In this document: positions 33,901 through 44,332 of the stretch, piece by piece
How the letters are laid out: each line of letters starts with the position of its first letter
Numbering within the stretch: position 1 is the stretch's first letter
From: Nemertoderma westbladi
Taxonomy: Eukaryota; Xenacoelomorpha; Nemertodermatida; Nemertodermatidae
NCBI GenBank assembly: GCA_032718475.1
Contig: JAUCBJ010000165.1
Coordinates: 1 to 64,000 of the forward strand
Direction: 5' to 3'
Length of the DNA: 64,000 nucleotides
The notes under the pieces: model-generated
The model's database searches: none
What the model was told of the DNA's origin: nothing
The model's input: the letters and a program-made list of their open reading frames with translations, nothing else
Position numbers and translations under genes: made by a program

Positions 33901-36900
33901 GGTTGTCTGCTGGAATAGAGTCGGCAATACATGTTATTAGAGACCTCTGGGATGAACACACTGGTCAGGGATGGGGAGTGTTATTAGTCGATGCGAAGAA
34001 TGCTTTCAATTCCATCAATAGAATCACAGCTCTGTGGAATATTCGAATTTTCTGGCCTCGATGTGCTCGATTCATTTTTAATACCTACCGAGGTTACTCA
34101 ATCCTGGTTCTCCATGGGCCTTCCGGAACTCTCCATTTACTCAGCAGAGAAGGGTTCACACAGGGAGACCCACTGTCAATGCTGGGATATGCTGTCGCTG
34201 TCTACCCCCTTATCATCGAACTGAAATCTGACGAATATAATCAGGTATGGTTTGCAGATGATTCAGAGAACGTGGGCGAATTGATAAAGCTTCAAGAGTG
34301 GTTCATTCGCCTCATAAAGCGTGGACCATCCTATGGGTATTTCCCAGAGCCTGATAAATGCACCCTTGTGGTTGATAGTGGTGATGAGACAACTGCACGC
34401 CATTTATTCAGTGGACTCGGCATCAATGTGGACGGGAGTGGTGTGGTAAATGGTACCAGGACTCTGGGTGGATTCGTCGGTGATAACAGTCTCCTAAATC
34501 AGTATATATCTTCAAAGGTTTACAAGTGGGAGACTGACATAGAACGCCTTGCAGAGATTGCCGTCAACCAACCACAAGCCGCCTACTCAGCCATAACACG
34601 CTCACTGCAATTTCAATGGGGATTTCTCCAGCGAGTGATGCCATCTAGCACAAAGGAACTGTATACACCAATAGAGAAGGCCTTGCGTGACAAGTTCCTT
34701 CCAGCGATTATGGGTGGTTCAGTTTCCAATGTGGAACGGAAGCTGCTTTCCTTACCAGTAGGCAAAGGTGGCTTGGGAATCCCTGATCCGACTCAGACAG
34801 CAACTACCTCACTAGAGACTTCTCGATCCGCAACGCAAGTGGCATGTGAAGCAATCAAAAGTCGTTCAGAAATTAACTTTTATGAACATGGACGCTCCGT
34901 GAGGGAGGCACGGCAATCCCACTCCAAGCAGGCATGTGAACATGCCGACAACATCCTTGATTCGGTGCAGAATGAATTACCCCCATCTCGTCGACGAGCA
35001 GTTGGAAGGGCCTCATCATCGACTTCGAGTTGGCTGACAGCACTTCCGCTCAAGTTACAAAACTTCGATCTGGCAGCCAATGAGTTTAGGGATGGACTCA
35101 GTCTTCGCTATGGACGTCCTCTAGTGGGTGCACCCACCAACTGTGATGGCTGCGGTTCAGCATTCACTCTCTCGCACGCCTTGGATTGCAAGAAGGGCGG
35201 TTTAGTAACATTGCGTCACAACGAGGTGCGAGATGCCCAGGGTGAGCTCTTTAGCCTGGTATTCTCGGAGGCATCAGTAGAGAGAGAGCCCATCATCCGC
35301 GATGCAGATGAGCAACACAACATGGAAGGACTGCGAGGTGACTTATCTGTACGGGGATTCTGGCAGCAGCAGAGGAGGGCGTTGTTTGATATTCGAGTTG
35401 TTGACTCTGACGCCCCCTCTTATGCTACCAGATCAGTACAGTCGCTATTGAGCAGTGCGGAAAGAGAGAAGAAAAACAAATATCTGGATGCTTGCGCCCA
35501 ACGTCAGGCTGACTTCTCCCCTTTGGTTACCACAGTAGATGGCGTTCTGGGTACAGAGTACTCCATGGTCCTCCGCCGCCTGGCTGAGTTCCTCAGTACC
35601 AAGTGGGATAAACCCTACTCCCAGGTAATGTGCTGGGTCCGCACCAGACTGTCGTTTGCGACGCTGAGGGCCACCTGTGCCTGTTTTAGATCATCCAGGT
35701 CACGTTGGCGGTGCTCAGGTGTAACGGATGGAGCTGCACTACCTCGATTTACACTCGAGAACTAGACACTTCCTGCTGCTGGTATTGAATAGTTTGCACT
35801 TTCAGGTTGTACAGTTTGCTGGGTTATCAACACTATTTTACAATAGCTATATATGTTTGTCTTCTGTCTTTCCTCCACTTTTTGGCCATATTTCATTAAT
35901 ATTCTGTGCAGGTTATTGTTATTGTTATTTACAATGAATTGTTATTGATAAATATATAGAACTTGTGTAGAATGCTTTATTAGTGAATGATAATACAGTA
36001 GGTTCTCATCATAAACTTACTGCTCTGGGAGTTTAAATCGGGTGTAGAATGTTGCCCTGGTAATGAGATAAACACCATCAAATTCTGCAGTCCACCAAAT
36101 TGGTGGAATATGATATTTCGCAGTGTGGGTGAAAGTGCTAAACAAATAAAGTTACTAGCTGTCAGTAAAAAATTTTACTACAAAAACCTATTATCAACAT
36201 TAAACTAACAAACAAACATTTTTTAATAGCAGCGCAATTATCTTTCTTCAATAACATCTGAAACACACACTTAAATAATTTTAAATAAGAGAGTTGATAC
36301 TGATATGGACAGGTTAACTATTTCAAATAATTTTTCCATTTAAATGCTACGCTAGTATTCGTTGGAGCTTCTTCCCGTAGTTTCAGAAATATGTGACACT
36401 CTATACCACCCGCACAGGCCACAGTGGCCCTAAGTCCCACATCGATTATATCCAATTTCGAAGAAGGATATGTACGACATCGTTTATGTCAGTACATCAC
36501 GTTGCGACCTTTCCATACTGACCGTGACTATTGTTAATATTCGCCATAGTGCCTTTGAAAGATTTAGACTCTGGCCAATATAGGCCATGTCATGTGTCAT
36601 ACAATTACTGTAGGTTATTGATTAGGACCTAAGGTTCTCATGGAGGCAGGTCACGGAGACGATACAAGTCCCCACCACTATGCAGAATGGGTGAATTATA
36701 CAGACATTGAGGCTTTAAATGCATATGACAACATCACCAGCTGGAGAACCACAGAGCTACAGGGATGCTGTAAACAGCATCGAATGTTCTGAATTGAGGA
36801 GACATGCCATGAAGGCAGAATATGATGCTCTAGTGCAAAACAATACTTGGGAACTTTCAACCATTCCATCAGACCAAAACTTTCAACCATTCCATCAGAC

Positions 36901-39742
36901 CAAAAGCCAATAAGTGGAAAATGGGTTTATGAATTAAAACGCCATGAAAATGGTGAAGTGATAAAATACAAACCTCGCTATGTAGCTCGTGGATTTTCGT
37001 AAGAAGCAAGGAACTGATTATGAGGAAACATTTGTCCCAACTGCTCAGGAAACAGTGCGGGCAATACTCGGATAATTTTTATTATTATTTGCACTACCAA
37101 TTTGTACATAAGATTAAAATTACGTTCATTTTTGTAACTGCTGGACAGTCCCTATGGTGCTTTATTTACTATATTATCTACATGACTGTCAATAAATAAA
37201 CTAACTAACTAACTAGACTAACTAGTTAAGACTAACTAGAACTAACATGATAATTGAAAGTACCGACATACTGACTAATGGGGGCTTGGTATATAAATTT
37301 AATAAATGGGTAAATGGGTAAAAGAACTAACTTGGCACAGAAAGTACTTCTTTGTTAGTTGCCCTTCCTATTGAATGCATTACCAGGCCATCTCTATACA
37401 TTTTTCATGAGTGCCAGCTGGTGTTTTATCATTGCGCCTATGGCAATTTTCGTGTTTTGGGGCTATTTTTCGAAATAAAACGAGTTGAGATGTTTCAATT
37501 TAAACCGCAATTTCACAAGTACCCTTAGAAATCCATTTTCATGGTTCAAGCAAAATTTCATCAAAATCGTTGGCGCCGTTTTTGCTCTAGATCAGTAGCC
37601 AGTAGCTTTTTTTCCTACAGTAATCAAGTCTAACGACTTGCTAATTACAGTTTACAAACCCAGTAACGTAAAGTAAGCAAGCACCATAAGCTTTGTAGTT
37701 TTGATTTGCAAGAGAATCCTTATGGTTTTACTTGTTACGCTACGATTAATTTTCTAGTACAGTTATCAGTGAGATTGCTATGTACTTAAACACAACATAA
37801 TTAAATTCACCAGTAAGTTATGAAGATTAAATAACCAATGAACCCTTCAACATTAGTAATATATATATAAATTTTCAGCTTAGGTTTGCATCACAATTGC
37901 AAACACGGCCAGTGTTACTCGAAATTATCCACTCCACGAGGACGCCACAACACAAGATTATGCACTGGCTGGTCCTCACGGCGAAAGCAATGTCCTGCAA
38001 AGCGGAGGCGATTTTGTTCTAGTGTCAAGCTTGGGGGAACCAATGAGACACCTCCAATGTTATATAGTGTCTGGTTAGAAATGTGTTAATTGCACTCGAC
38101 ACAATGAACCCGGTGCAGCATTCTTGTGAAAGTGCCATCCATAGATTTGGTATCCTCTGCAGTTAGAGCCCAGCATGGACTACCATATAACAGACTGGTA
38201 CTACTGCTGCCATAAATAATCGAACCTTAAGGTTCCATTTTATTCTATGGGACTTCCAAATCCTGGACAGACTATTTAATGCTACCCACGACTTCCCCTT
38301 GCATTTCCGAAGGCGAGATCTTCCACATGCCCAAGCAAGACATCCTTGGAGCTTATGCCCTGGGGTGTTACCATCTTTATTAAGATGGTCTAAGGACAAT
38401 TAAAAATAAGAATGGTGTAAGTGAGTCCCTCTGAAGGGCTCATCATAAGACTTCGAATGGATCTGCTTCACTATCATAAGTAGACACAAATTTGGTGGAA
38501 CCATTTTACAGTGATCTGATAGCTGCAATAATTCCCTCAGGAATCCCTTATGCTGCAATGTTGCTGAACATACATTGTCGGGAGATTGAGTCGAAGGTTT
38601 TAGAGAAGTCAACTAAATTGCTATTCGACTGACTTTCTCAATAACTCTTCGAATATACTTCTAATTGAAAGAATAGGCCCCATGGTTGGTTCCACGGCCT
38701 TTGAGGAATCCCTTTTAATTCCCAAGTAACACAACAGGATCAGGATTCGATGCGATTTAATAGAATTCTGTTGTGTAGCTTTGCAGTAATCGAGATTAAT
38801 GAGATTCCATGAAAAGATCCACGATTCGCTTAACGAATCCATTTCCAGAGATGAAATCCTGTAGATTGACGAAATTTCGGTGCGGGGATACCACCCACCA
38901 ACATGGTGTAACAGCAACAGAGAATGTCGTCATTATTAATAGGTGATGAATAAGTCTATAATATGTTCAATAAATATATTTTGTCTGCAAAAATAGTAAT
39001 ATACCATGATTTAGTATGAGTTATTGAAAAAAGCTATTTGTAAAAATGCAAAAATTTGTTATTGCAAAAATGTTCAAACGAACATTTCTACTTTTTTGAT
39101 CTTTGTAAATTATGAAGCAATATATAAACTAGAGTTGGTTGGAGTAGCTGCCATGAGCGCACCTGAAATGTATAACGTTAATTTAGCATTCATATTAGTT
39201 ATAACATTATTTCAACTGAAATTCAAAAAACATGTCAGCCAAATAGATTAGAAAGACACTTTGGTCCTGTATATAATATCATCGGAAAGTCCATTACGAA
39301 ATACATTTAACTATAAATGACAAACATTGCGAATAATTATTACTCACCTTAAATCTCCATCTATTGCTCTGTAAGCAGACTTATCCTCATCATTATCCCA
39401 AGTGGACATTTGTGTTGTATTGACCAAGTCTATAGCCACAGAAATTGGAGTGTATAACTGCCAACCTTTAGCAGCAACTGTTACTGTGGCCGGTGTATCG
39501 CTTACAGAATTGAGCTGACAACGATATCCCTTATACAGCTGGTAAGAACGGCACAGATACGATCTAGTACAGTACACTGCACATAGTAAATTCGAAGCTC
39601 TGATTGGTGCAAACAAATTATCTGATGACGTCAGCATTTGGTCCTCCAGTTTTAGGATATATGATCGGTTTATTACATTGCATTCAGGAATCAGGATATG
39701 CATATAAAACAACAACCACCAACAATAGTGTATACATCCCAT
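27719..39742 (-). CDS. secreted fucolectin-like (FTP) lectin gene, 3 exons, 242 aa
   Basis: Coding exons 39742-39348, 36137-36021 and 27935-27719 join in phase to 242 codons. Junctions are AAG|GTGAGT to TTTAG|C (making Ser) and GAGCA|GTAAGT to TTCCAG|G (making Gln). The N-terminus (MGCIHYCWWLLFYMHILIPE) is a signal peptide. A Cys-rich segment resembling a PAN/apple repeat (LLCAVYCTRSYLCRSYQLYK) follows. The rest matches the fucolectin/tachylectin-4/pentraxin-1 (FTP, F5/8-type) fold: AYRAIDGDLS, IPPIWWTAEF, then CGTLGEELTS, YSFECNVVGQYVVV and the closing ELELEGY. Known FTP lectins bind fucosylated glycans outside the cell, often in innate recognition. Sugar specificity cannot be assigned, and the motif is diverged around WWTAEF. 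The introns are 3.2 and 8.1 kb and full of transposons. Confidence 0.8.
28520..29832. repeat. 62-bp satellite with palindromic core
   Basis: About 21 copies at a strict 62-bp spacing (28585, 28647 and so on), nearly identical. Each unit contains TGAATCCC-TTGATCAA-CGGGATTCA, a 25-bp near-perfect palindrome centred on TTGATCAA, and AACCTCGGTT. It lies in intron 2 of the FTP lectin gene. Diverged precursors sit at 28.43-28.52 kb. Confidence 0.95.
29890..30930. repeat. GGGGCGAGCC tandem array, 58-84-bp units
   Basis: Units begin GGGGCGAGCCACGAAAGTA, continue GGTACCACTAACTCAATCGG and end in a variable number of CTGTTGTTCTGT/GATCTGTTGT words, which explains unit lengths from about 58 to 84 bp. About 13-14 units. 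The non-repeated flank (30.93-31.05 kb) matches the single copy at 18.64-18.9 kb in inverse orientation, so the array grew from a dispersed element. Confidence 0.9.
31060..32220. other. AT-rich intron sequence
   Basis: There is no gene. The tract contains short GTTAATTAGTTAATTAAG repeats near 31.06 kb and the right border candidate of the satellite-bearing element near 31.97 kb. Confidence 0.4.
32224..35955 (+). mobile_element. LINE-like retroelement: QSG repeats, RT, CCHC, nuclease-like C-terminus
   Basis: One open frame runs from just after a TGA near 32222 to the stop at 35763-35765, followed by an about 190-bp 3' region ending in a TTATTG microsatellite near 35915-35950, as at LINE 3' ends. 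It lies antisense in intron 2 of the FTP lectin gene. No LTR, integrase or RNase H is seen. The 5' end is probably truncated, because the first 200 codons contain no ATG. Confidence 0.7.
32418..35765 (+). CDS. reverse transcriptase with CCHC and RLE-like C-terminus
   Basis: Residues count from the GTG at 32418. Residues 1-90 are degenerate QSGxx pentapeptide repeats (15-bp DNA period). RT signatures: LLVDAKNAFNSINR (about 525), SREGFTQGDPLSMLGYA (about 580) and VWFADDSENVGEL (about 610, the catalytic pair). After the thumb comes CDGCGSAFTLSHALDC (about 909), a CX2C-H-C motif placed as in R2-type LINEs. Then comes LRGDLSVRGFW with LFDIRVVDSD (about 972-1000), whose D-x(n)-D spacing resembles the restriction-like endonuclease of those LINEs. 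I infer a target-nicking nuclease but did not verify the fold. The frame is intact over 1115 codons. The first in-frame ATG is only near 32850, so the start is unknown. Confidence 0.7.
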   Translation: MVGQIEVSQADIDQSGIDQSGGSQSSAGQSGIRQSGINQPGAGQIGVSQYGTGQPGVSKSGAGPGVSQSGINQSGSGTGVSQSGANHSGVVQYSFCEYGDCPSRAPTHIPAQSGLGRSVDGHSGIPILRDGQSISLPSGSQIGVMPSVSQCGSPISTNILDDPSLDRLMERAYGAKLTHNKDLCAESAWHKRWCQVTDNTVPSLYIVPGGAVGRHFVSALSIEVEKLASDVTTSERILVFESLMLQREKAIVKGSDIRRLLQRRIDMWHESKFDELMSEFKRCNRLNKTKRVSTQLEPQHTERVFTKLMLQGRVRAAVRWVTERSVGGVLDPLSKIEIKGEVKQVLDVLQCKHPDSSPPKLDSLFGYDMVDLPTMVPVDITATHVETVAHKLQGGAGPGGADSVHWRDMLLYRGAQSERLREAVASLIRRLANGSVEWASIRALMASRLIALNKCPGVRPIGIGESLRRVMGKCMADATGGDVQELCGVDQLCSGLSAGIESAIHVIRDLWDEHTGQGWGVLLVDAKNAFNSINRITALWNIRIFWPRCARFIFNTYRGYSILVLHGPSGTLHLLSREGFTQGDPLSMLGYAVAVYPLIIELKSDEYNQVWFADDSENVGELIKLQEWFIRLIKRGPSYGYFPEPDKCTLVVDSGDETTARHLFSGLGINVDGSGVVNGTRTLGGFVGDNSLLNQYISSKVYKWETDIERLAEIAVNQPQAAYSAITRSLQFQWGFLQRVMPSSTKELYTPIEKALRDKFLPAIMGGSVSNVERKLLSLPVGKGGLGIPDPTQTATTSLETSRSATQVACEAIKSRSEINFYEHGRSVREARQSHSKQACEHADNILDSVQNELPPSRRRAVGRASSSTSSWLTALPLKLQNFDLAANEFRDGLSLRYGRPLVGAPTNCDGCGSAFTLSHALDCKKGGLVTLRHNEVRDAQGELFSLVFSEASVEREPIIRDADEQHNMEGLRGDLSVRGFWQQQRRALFDIRVVDSDAPSYATRSVQSLLSSAEREKKNKYLDACAQRQADFSPLVTTVDGVLGTEYSMVLRRLAEFLSTKWDKPYSQVMCWVRTRLSFATLRATCACFRSSRSRWRCSGVTDGAALPRFTLEN
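36021..36137 (-). CDS. FTP lectin exon 2 (117 bp)
   Basis: This exon is too short to stand out as an ORF. It is bounded by TTGTTTAG and GTAAGTTT and encodes TFTHTAKYHIPPIWWTAEF and YLITRATFYTRFKLPEQ, the N-terminal strands of the FTP fold. Phases match both neighbours exactly. Confidence 0.8.
36640..37075 (+). pseudogene. Ty1/copia RT remnant
   Basis: Motifs typical of the copia RT N-terminus: PQSYRDAVNSIECSELRRHA, EYDALVQNNTWELSTIP, SGKWVYELKRHENGEVI, KYKPRYVARGFS and DYEETFVPTAQETVRAIL. The frame is broken by a 26-bp tandem duplication near 36855-36906 and again near 37000. The catalytic YVDD region, integrase and LTRs are absent. Confidence 0.75.
37076..37935. other. no gene seen
   Basis: AT-rich intron 1 sequence of the FTP lectin gene, with a short CTAACTAACTAGACTAACTAG repeat near 37.2 kb. 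Confidence 0.4.
37940..38890 (-). pseudogene. RTE LINE, copy D, old fragment
   Basis: Matches copy A in the same orientation, but with many substitutions and indels. The C-terminal region (near 37.95-38.1 kb), RT blocks up to about 38.8 kb and then a jump directly to an endonuclease-region block (near 38.83-38.88 kb) show an internal deletion. It is much more diverged than copies A-C. Confidence 0.8.
39348..39742 (-). CDS. FTP lectin exon 1: signal peptide and PAN-like region
   Basis: The ATG at 39742 was chosen because it directly opens a hydrophobic signal peptide; the frame is open further upstream without another good start. The exon ends in phase 2 at a consensus donor (AAG|GTGAGT). Confidence 0.75.
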
Positions 39743-39978
39743 TGTTACTAATTTTAGTCCAAGGACTTCTAGAATACTGATATAATTAATAAATATTGAA
39801 TATAGGCGTTCTTGAAGATTTGTTTTAGAGTATTTACGCCAAGGCAATTACTTGGGTCATGGTATGGAATAAGGAGCCTGCTTCGAGTCTGAGACCATTC
39901 GCCAATATAATCCTTGCATTGTCTGCCACTTATACTGTTTTTCATTAATATATATTTTGACCCTTTAGAAACGCCATA

Positions 39979-40066
39979 ACATATACAAACATTTCATAAC
40001 GCTTTTAGCACAAACGATGTGCATTGCCCATCCATGTAATAAAAACGTTATGAAATGTTTGTAAGC
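39979..40066. repeat. hairpin: 17-bp inverted repeat
   Basis: ACAAACATTTCATAACG and its exact reverse complement CGTTATGAAATGTTTGT are separated by about 50 bp. It may be a tiny MITE or the end of one. Confidence 0.7.
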
Positions 40067-40069
40067 ATA

Positions 40070-41290
40070 GTGATAATTACAAATAAAATGAAATAAAGCG
40101 AAAAACAGCAGAAGGGTTTTCATAATTGGCTGCTACCTGACTACTATTCTCATTAAGTAGCAGCAGTAACGTGTGACTAATCGATGTTCAACTGATCGAT
40201 TAGTTAGTTCTCTCTTAGGAAGACACTGATACGATATTAGGGGCTCACCTATAGTGATTAACCCCAGTACAATCTATTCATAAGCAATATATATAATGCA
40301 TTTACTGTATGAGAATGATATAGATTGCGCAACACGTGATCTTCCCATTGATTGACGCGACCCACGAGGCCCTATTGCTACCTTGACTTTACTAGGTAGT
40401 AATCCCCTTATTGGTTGGTGATAATTGCGTTGTAGTATCCTGACTAGCTAACTACTGCTGTCCCGTCTACTCGGTAGGTAAGTATCCCGAGTTTGTGTCA
40501 GGGTGTAGTCCATGACTCATCGTGAGTCATCCCTACAGTACGGCAGTCCCTGGGAATCTGCTGGCATGGGGCGAGCCATGTAGTGTGGCGAGTTCGTATC
40601 ACTACAGCTAATATGATGGGGTGGCAAAGTGCATATAGGGATAATCACGTATTGTATTGTATTTTAGATTGTATTTTATATGGTATATTTGTGCTAGAAA
40701 TTAGCCTCACCCGCTTAAATCAAAATTATATTGAATTTTGAGAATAGAATACGCATTTGTTTATCTATATGGTCCACTTCTTAATAATAATCAATTTGTA
40801 TATATTTTGGCAGCAACCATTCATTCATTGGTAGTTTGTATGTACACCAACAAACTTTCAGCATCCAGTTGCAATCTGCCAATAATGGTATGTTCATGTT
40901 CAACACTACTACTTTCCATACATCTGCCACAATTTCATCTAACCAACCATCTTTCTTTCCTTTACTGAAATTCTCATACTCTTTACTGCTGCATATTATC
41001 AGTTTTAAGAGTATCCCAGTCATATTTATTATTATTATCATATTAATTATACCCCCCCCCCCCCCCCTGGTGCCCCAAGCTACGTCCCTTGACCAGGTTA
41101 AATGCGAGGAAGCTGGAAAACAGTCATCAATGTTATTGTTTGTATCAATTTAAGATGATTTTTCTTCATTCTTAAGATGATTGTACCTCTTTACATCTTC
41201 TGCATCTATCTGCATTTTGCGAGGGTTGGGCCGTTGGGGGTCAGTCTTACTCCATTTAGCCATTTAGTTAGTACAAACTGGTCTCAAACT
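40070..41290. other. intergenic with C-homopolymer
   Basis: There is no supported gene. A relative of the GGGGCGAGCC repeat is near 40567. A C run at 41052-41067 followed by CTGGTGCCCCAAGCTACGTC resembles the transposon-end motif seen at 12.33 kb. Confidence 0.4.
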
Positions 41291-41293
41291 TAA

Positions 41294-42667
41294 CCCTATT
41301 AGTACCGAGCTATAAAATGTTGTACAAATACCGGGGGGGGGGTCATATTGACCCCCACCCCCCCCCCCCCCCCCCCCCCCCCCCCTCTAAAATCTACAAA
41401 TTTTTACGAAAACGTCTGATTTTTTGTTTGTACTTAGGTATCACTAGTCAGGATCCGACCGAAAAAAAATAATTTTCGAAAAAATGTACTGGGGTGGTTA
41501 TTGCAGCACCAAAATTACAAGTAGTGCACAATTTTCAGAAAATTTGAAAGTTACATTTTTCGTCTAATTGTTTTTTCAATACAGGTTTTCTGGGGCGCAA
41601 AATACATTGGAAAATATTTAAAAATGATATGATTACTATAAATGGCTGTTTAGTCCTCTCTGCGTAGAAAAAAAATGAAAAAAAACAAGTAACCAGCACT
41701 TTTCAGTTAGAACACAAAATTTTAAATTCACTTGTACGATGCTATAAATTCACATTTTCAGGTTTTCTAGGGCGCTGATTCTAATGGAATACTAATGGAA
41801 TTTGGTGCTGGCACAACAATTTTCACCCACCGGCGAAAAATACAAGTTTGAAAACTCTTATGAAATTTTTACTGATTCCATTGAATTCAGAACCCTCACA
41901 AACCCGTATAACGCCAAGAAACAAGGTGACACAATCAATTGATATATTTGATGGTTTTCAAAATTTGGTGCTAGCACCACATTTTGCACCCACTTCCGAA
42001 AAATACAAGTTTGAGATGTCTAGTTCGATAATTATATATTCCATTGAATTCAGAACAGCCATAAACCTCTAAAACGCAAGAAATAAATTGTCACAAGCAA
42101 TTTTATCTATTGAATGGATTTTCAAAATTTCGTGCTAGCACCAAAATTTGCACACAGCACCGAAAAATACAAGTTTGATACGCTTGGTGCAACTCGTATA
42201 TATTTAATCGAAACCAGAACCCCAAAAAACCCCAATTGCGTAAAAAACAAGTTTCAAACAATCAATTTACAAAATTGACATATTTCAAAATTTGGTGCTG
42301 GCACCAAAATTTGGCACCCGCCGAAAAGAACAAGTTTGAAATTTCTAAAACAATTTATATGAATTCCATCGAATTGCTAATACCAAAAACCGGAGTAAAT
42401 AAAAAATAGAGATGTTATAATTCATATTTAATGAAATGTAATTTTCAAAAAACGTCTCAAAAAAAGTGCTAAAAGTAGGGTTAAAAAATGGTGCTATAAC
42501 TCGAAAACTACCCAATATTTTTGAAAACGGTTTTCACTACTAGGAAGACAATGGATTTTTAGGAAAAGTCATAAAATTTCAGATTCCCAACTGCGTTTGT
42601 TTTAGAATTATAATAAAAAAACCACGGGGGGGGTCATATTGACCCCCCCCCCCCGGGTTTAATAGGG
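41294..42667. mobile_element. piggyBac-like MITE with TTAA target sites
   Basis: TTAA flanks both ends (41290-41293 and 42668-42671). Ends read CCCTATTA inward on both strands. Each end has a subterminal palindrome GGGTCATATTGACCC inside G and C runs, a layout typical of piggyBac-type elements. No transposase. The interior holds about four diverged copies of an about 170-bp unit containing TTTGGTGCTRGCACCA and ATACAAGTTTGA. Confidence 0.75.
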
Positions 42668-44223
42668 TTAAGACCAATCGTGCCAGTGGAGTAGATAGTG
42701 TTCCCCCTGAGGTCTTTAAAATACCTGAGTGTTTAAAGTTCATCTATCCCATCATAGTAGACATGTACCGTACAACAAGAGTCCCACAAGAAATGAAAAC
42801 AAATAAGTTGGTGCCAGTTCCCAAGAAGGGCAACCTAACACTCTATGGTGCTTTTCGGGGAATCTCATTGATCTCAATTGCTGCAAAGCTATACAATAGA
42901 ATTCTATTAAATCGCATCAGAGATCCCATTGAGAGACTGCTCCGTGGAAATCAGAATGGATTCCGTAAAGGTCGTGGGACCATGGAGCCCATTTTGGCAC
43001 TTAGAAGGATAATTGAAGAGTTATCAAAAAAGAAAGTCAGGCATCTGGCTGTTATCTTTGTTGACTTCTTCAAGGCCTTTGATTCGGTCTCTCGCTCACG
43101 TATGTTCAGCATACTTTCATTATATGGGATTCCTGATGAAATTATTGCAGCAATCAGATCAGTATACGATGGTTCGACAACATTTGTGTCTACTGTTGAC
43201 GGTGACACAGAACCATTTGAAGTGTTATGGGGCGTCCTCCAGGGAGAGACACTTGCACCATTCTTGTTCATAATTGTTGTTGACTATGTTCTACGCATGT
43301 CCTTAGATCATCATAATGATGATGGGGTGATGATAACTCCACCTACTGGCTCCAGAAGTCGAGGAAATCCTGCCAAGTACCTAACTGATCTAGACTTTGC
43401 TGATGACTTAGGAGTACTCCCAGAATCACTAGAGGGAGCCCAACGGCTCCTCAGCTCATTAGAACATGCTGCTTCTAGTGTTGGTCTTTTTATTAACTCC
43501 AGAAAGACCAAAATTTTGACAGTTAACTTTGAAAGTCATCAGCAAGTCTCTGTTCGGATGAGCATAAGCTCAAAAGATGGTATGCTTGAGCATGTGGATG
43601 ACTTCTGCTACCTGGGATCATGGATCCGGAAGTCAGGTGAGGACCTTCGAATACGTAAGGGAAAGGCATGGGCAGCCTTGAATAGGCTTTCCAGGATTTG
43701 GAAGTCACCGAGAATTAATCGGACACTTAAGGTCCGGTTATTTAGAGCAGCAGTAGTTCCAGTACTCCTCTATGAGAGTCCATGCTGGGCTCTAACTGCT
43801 GAGGACACCAAATCTCTGGATGGCACATTCACAAGAATGCTACGCCGGGTTCATTGTGTCAAGTTCAATGCACACATCTCCAACCAGACACTATATAACA
43901 TTGGAGGTGTCTCATTGGTTCCCCCAAGCTTGACACTAGAACAAAATCGCCTCCGCTTTGCAGGACATTGCTTTCGCCGTGAGGACAAGCCAGTGCATAA
44001 TCTTGTACTTTGGCAGCCTCATGGAGTGAATAAGCATGGTGGACAGCCCATGACTTTCTTGAGACGCATCCTTAAAGGACACTGGCCTTGAAGATGCGGA
44101 TGATCTAGCAAATGTAATGGGTGATAGGGAGTTATGGCGGTGCAATTTTGTCGATAAGCCGGCACAGCATTCTTAAAAATGCAGCTGCAATGCAGCATGC
44201 CGATCCTAGTAGTAGTAGTAGTA
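42668..44223 (+). mobile_element. RTE LINE, copy B, 5'-truncated
   Basis: Starts exactly at the right TTAA of the piggyBac-like MITE, within the RT N-terminus, and ends in a GTAGTAGTAGTAGTA tail. Nearly identical by eye to copy C. Confidence 0.85.
42672..44091 (+). pseudogene. RTE copy B reverse transcriptase, truncated
   Basis: Open from TNRASGVDSVPPEVFK through AVIFVDFFKAFDSVSRSRM, GVLQGETLAPFLFIIVVDY and DLDFADDLGVL to FLRRILKGHWP. One extra C near 44070 relative to copy C shifts the last 30 codons out of frame. The RT core including FADD is intact. There is no endonuclease, so it is not autonomous. Confidence 0.85.
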
Positions 44224-44332
44224 AGAATGCAGTGTATAATAATAATCAAGCAACGATCAGCCGAGGAATTGCAGAATAACTGAGTAATAATAATACAATA
44301 CAGAGTACTGTAGGACTGTAGAGCAATAGGCC

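Noticed and set aside
39743-39847. Upstream extension of the lectin first exon
   Set aside because: The open frame continues without an ATG, and the hydrophobic signal peptide begins exactly at the ATG at 39742.
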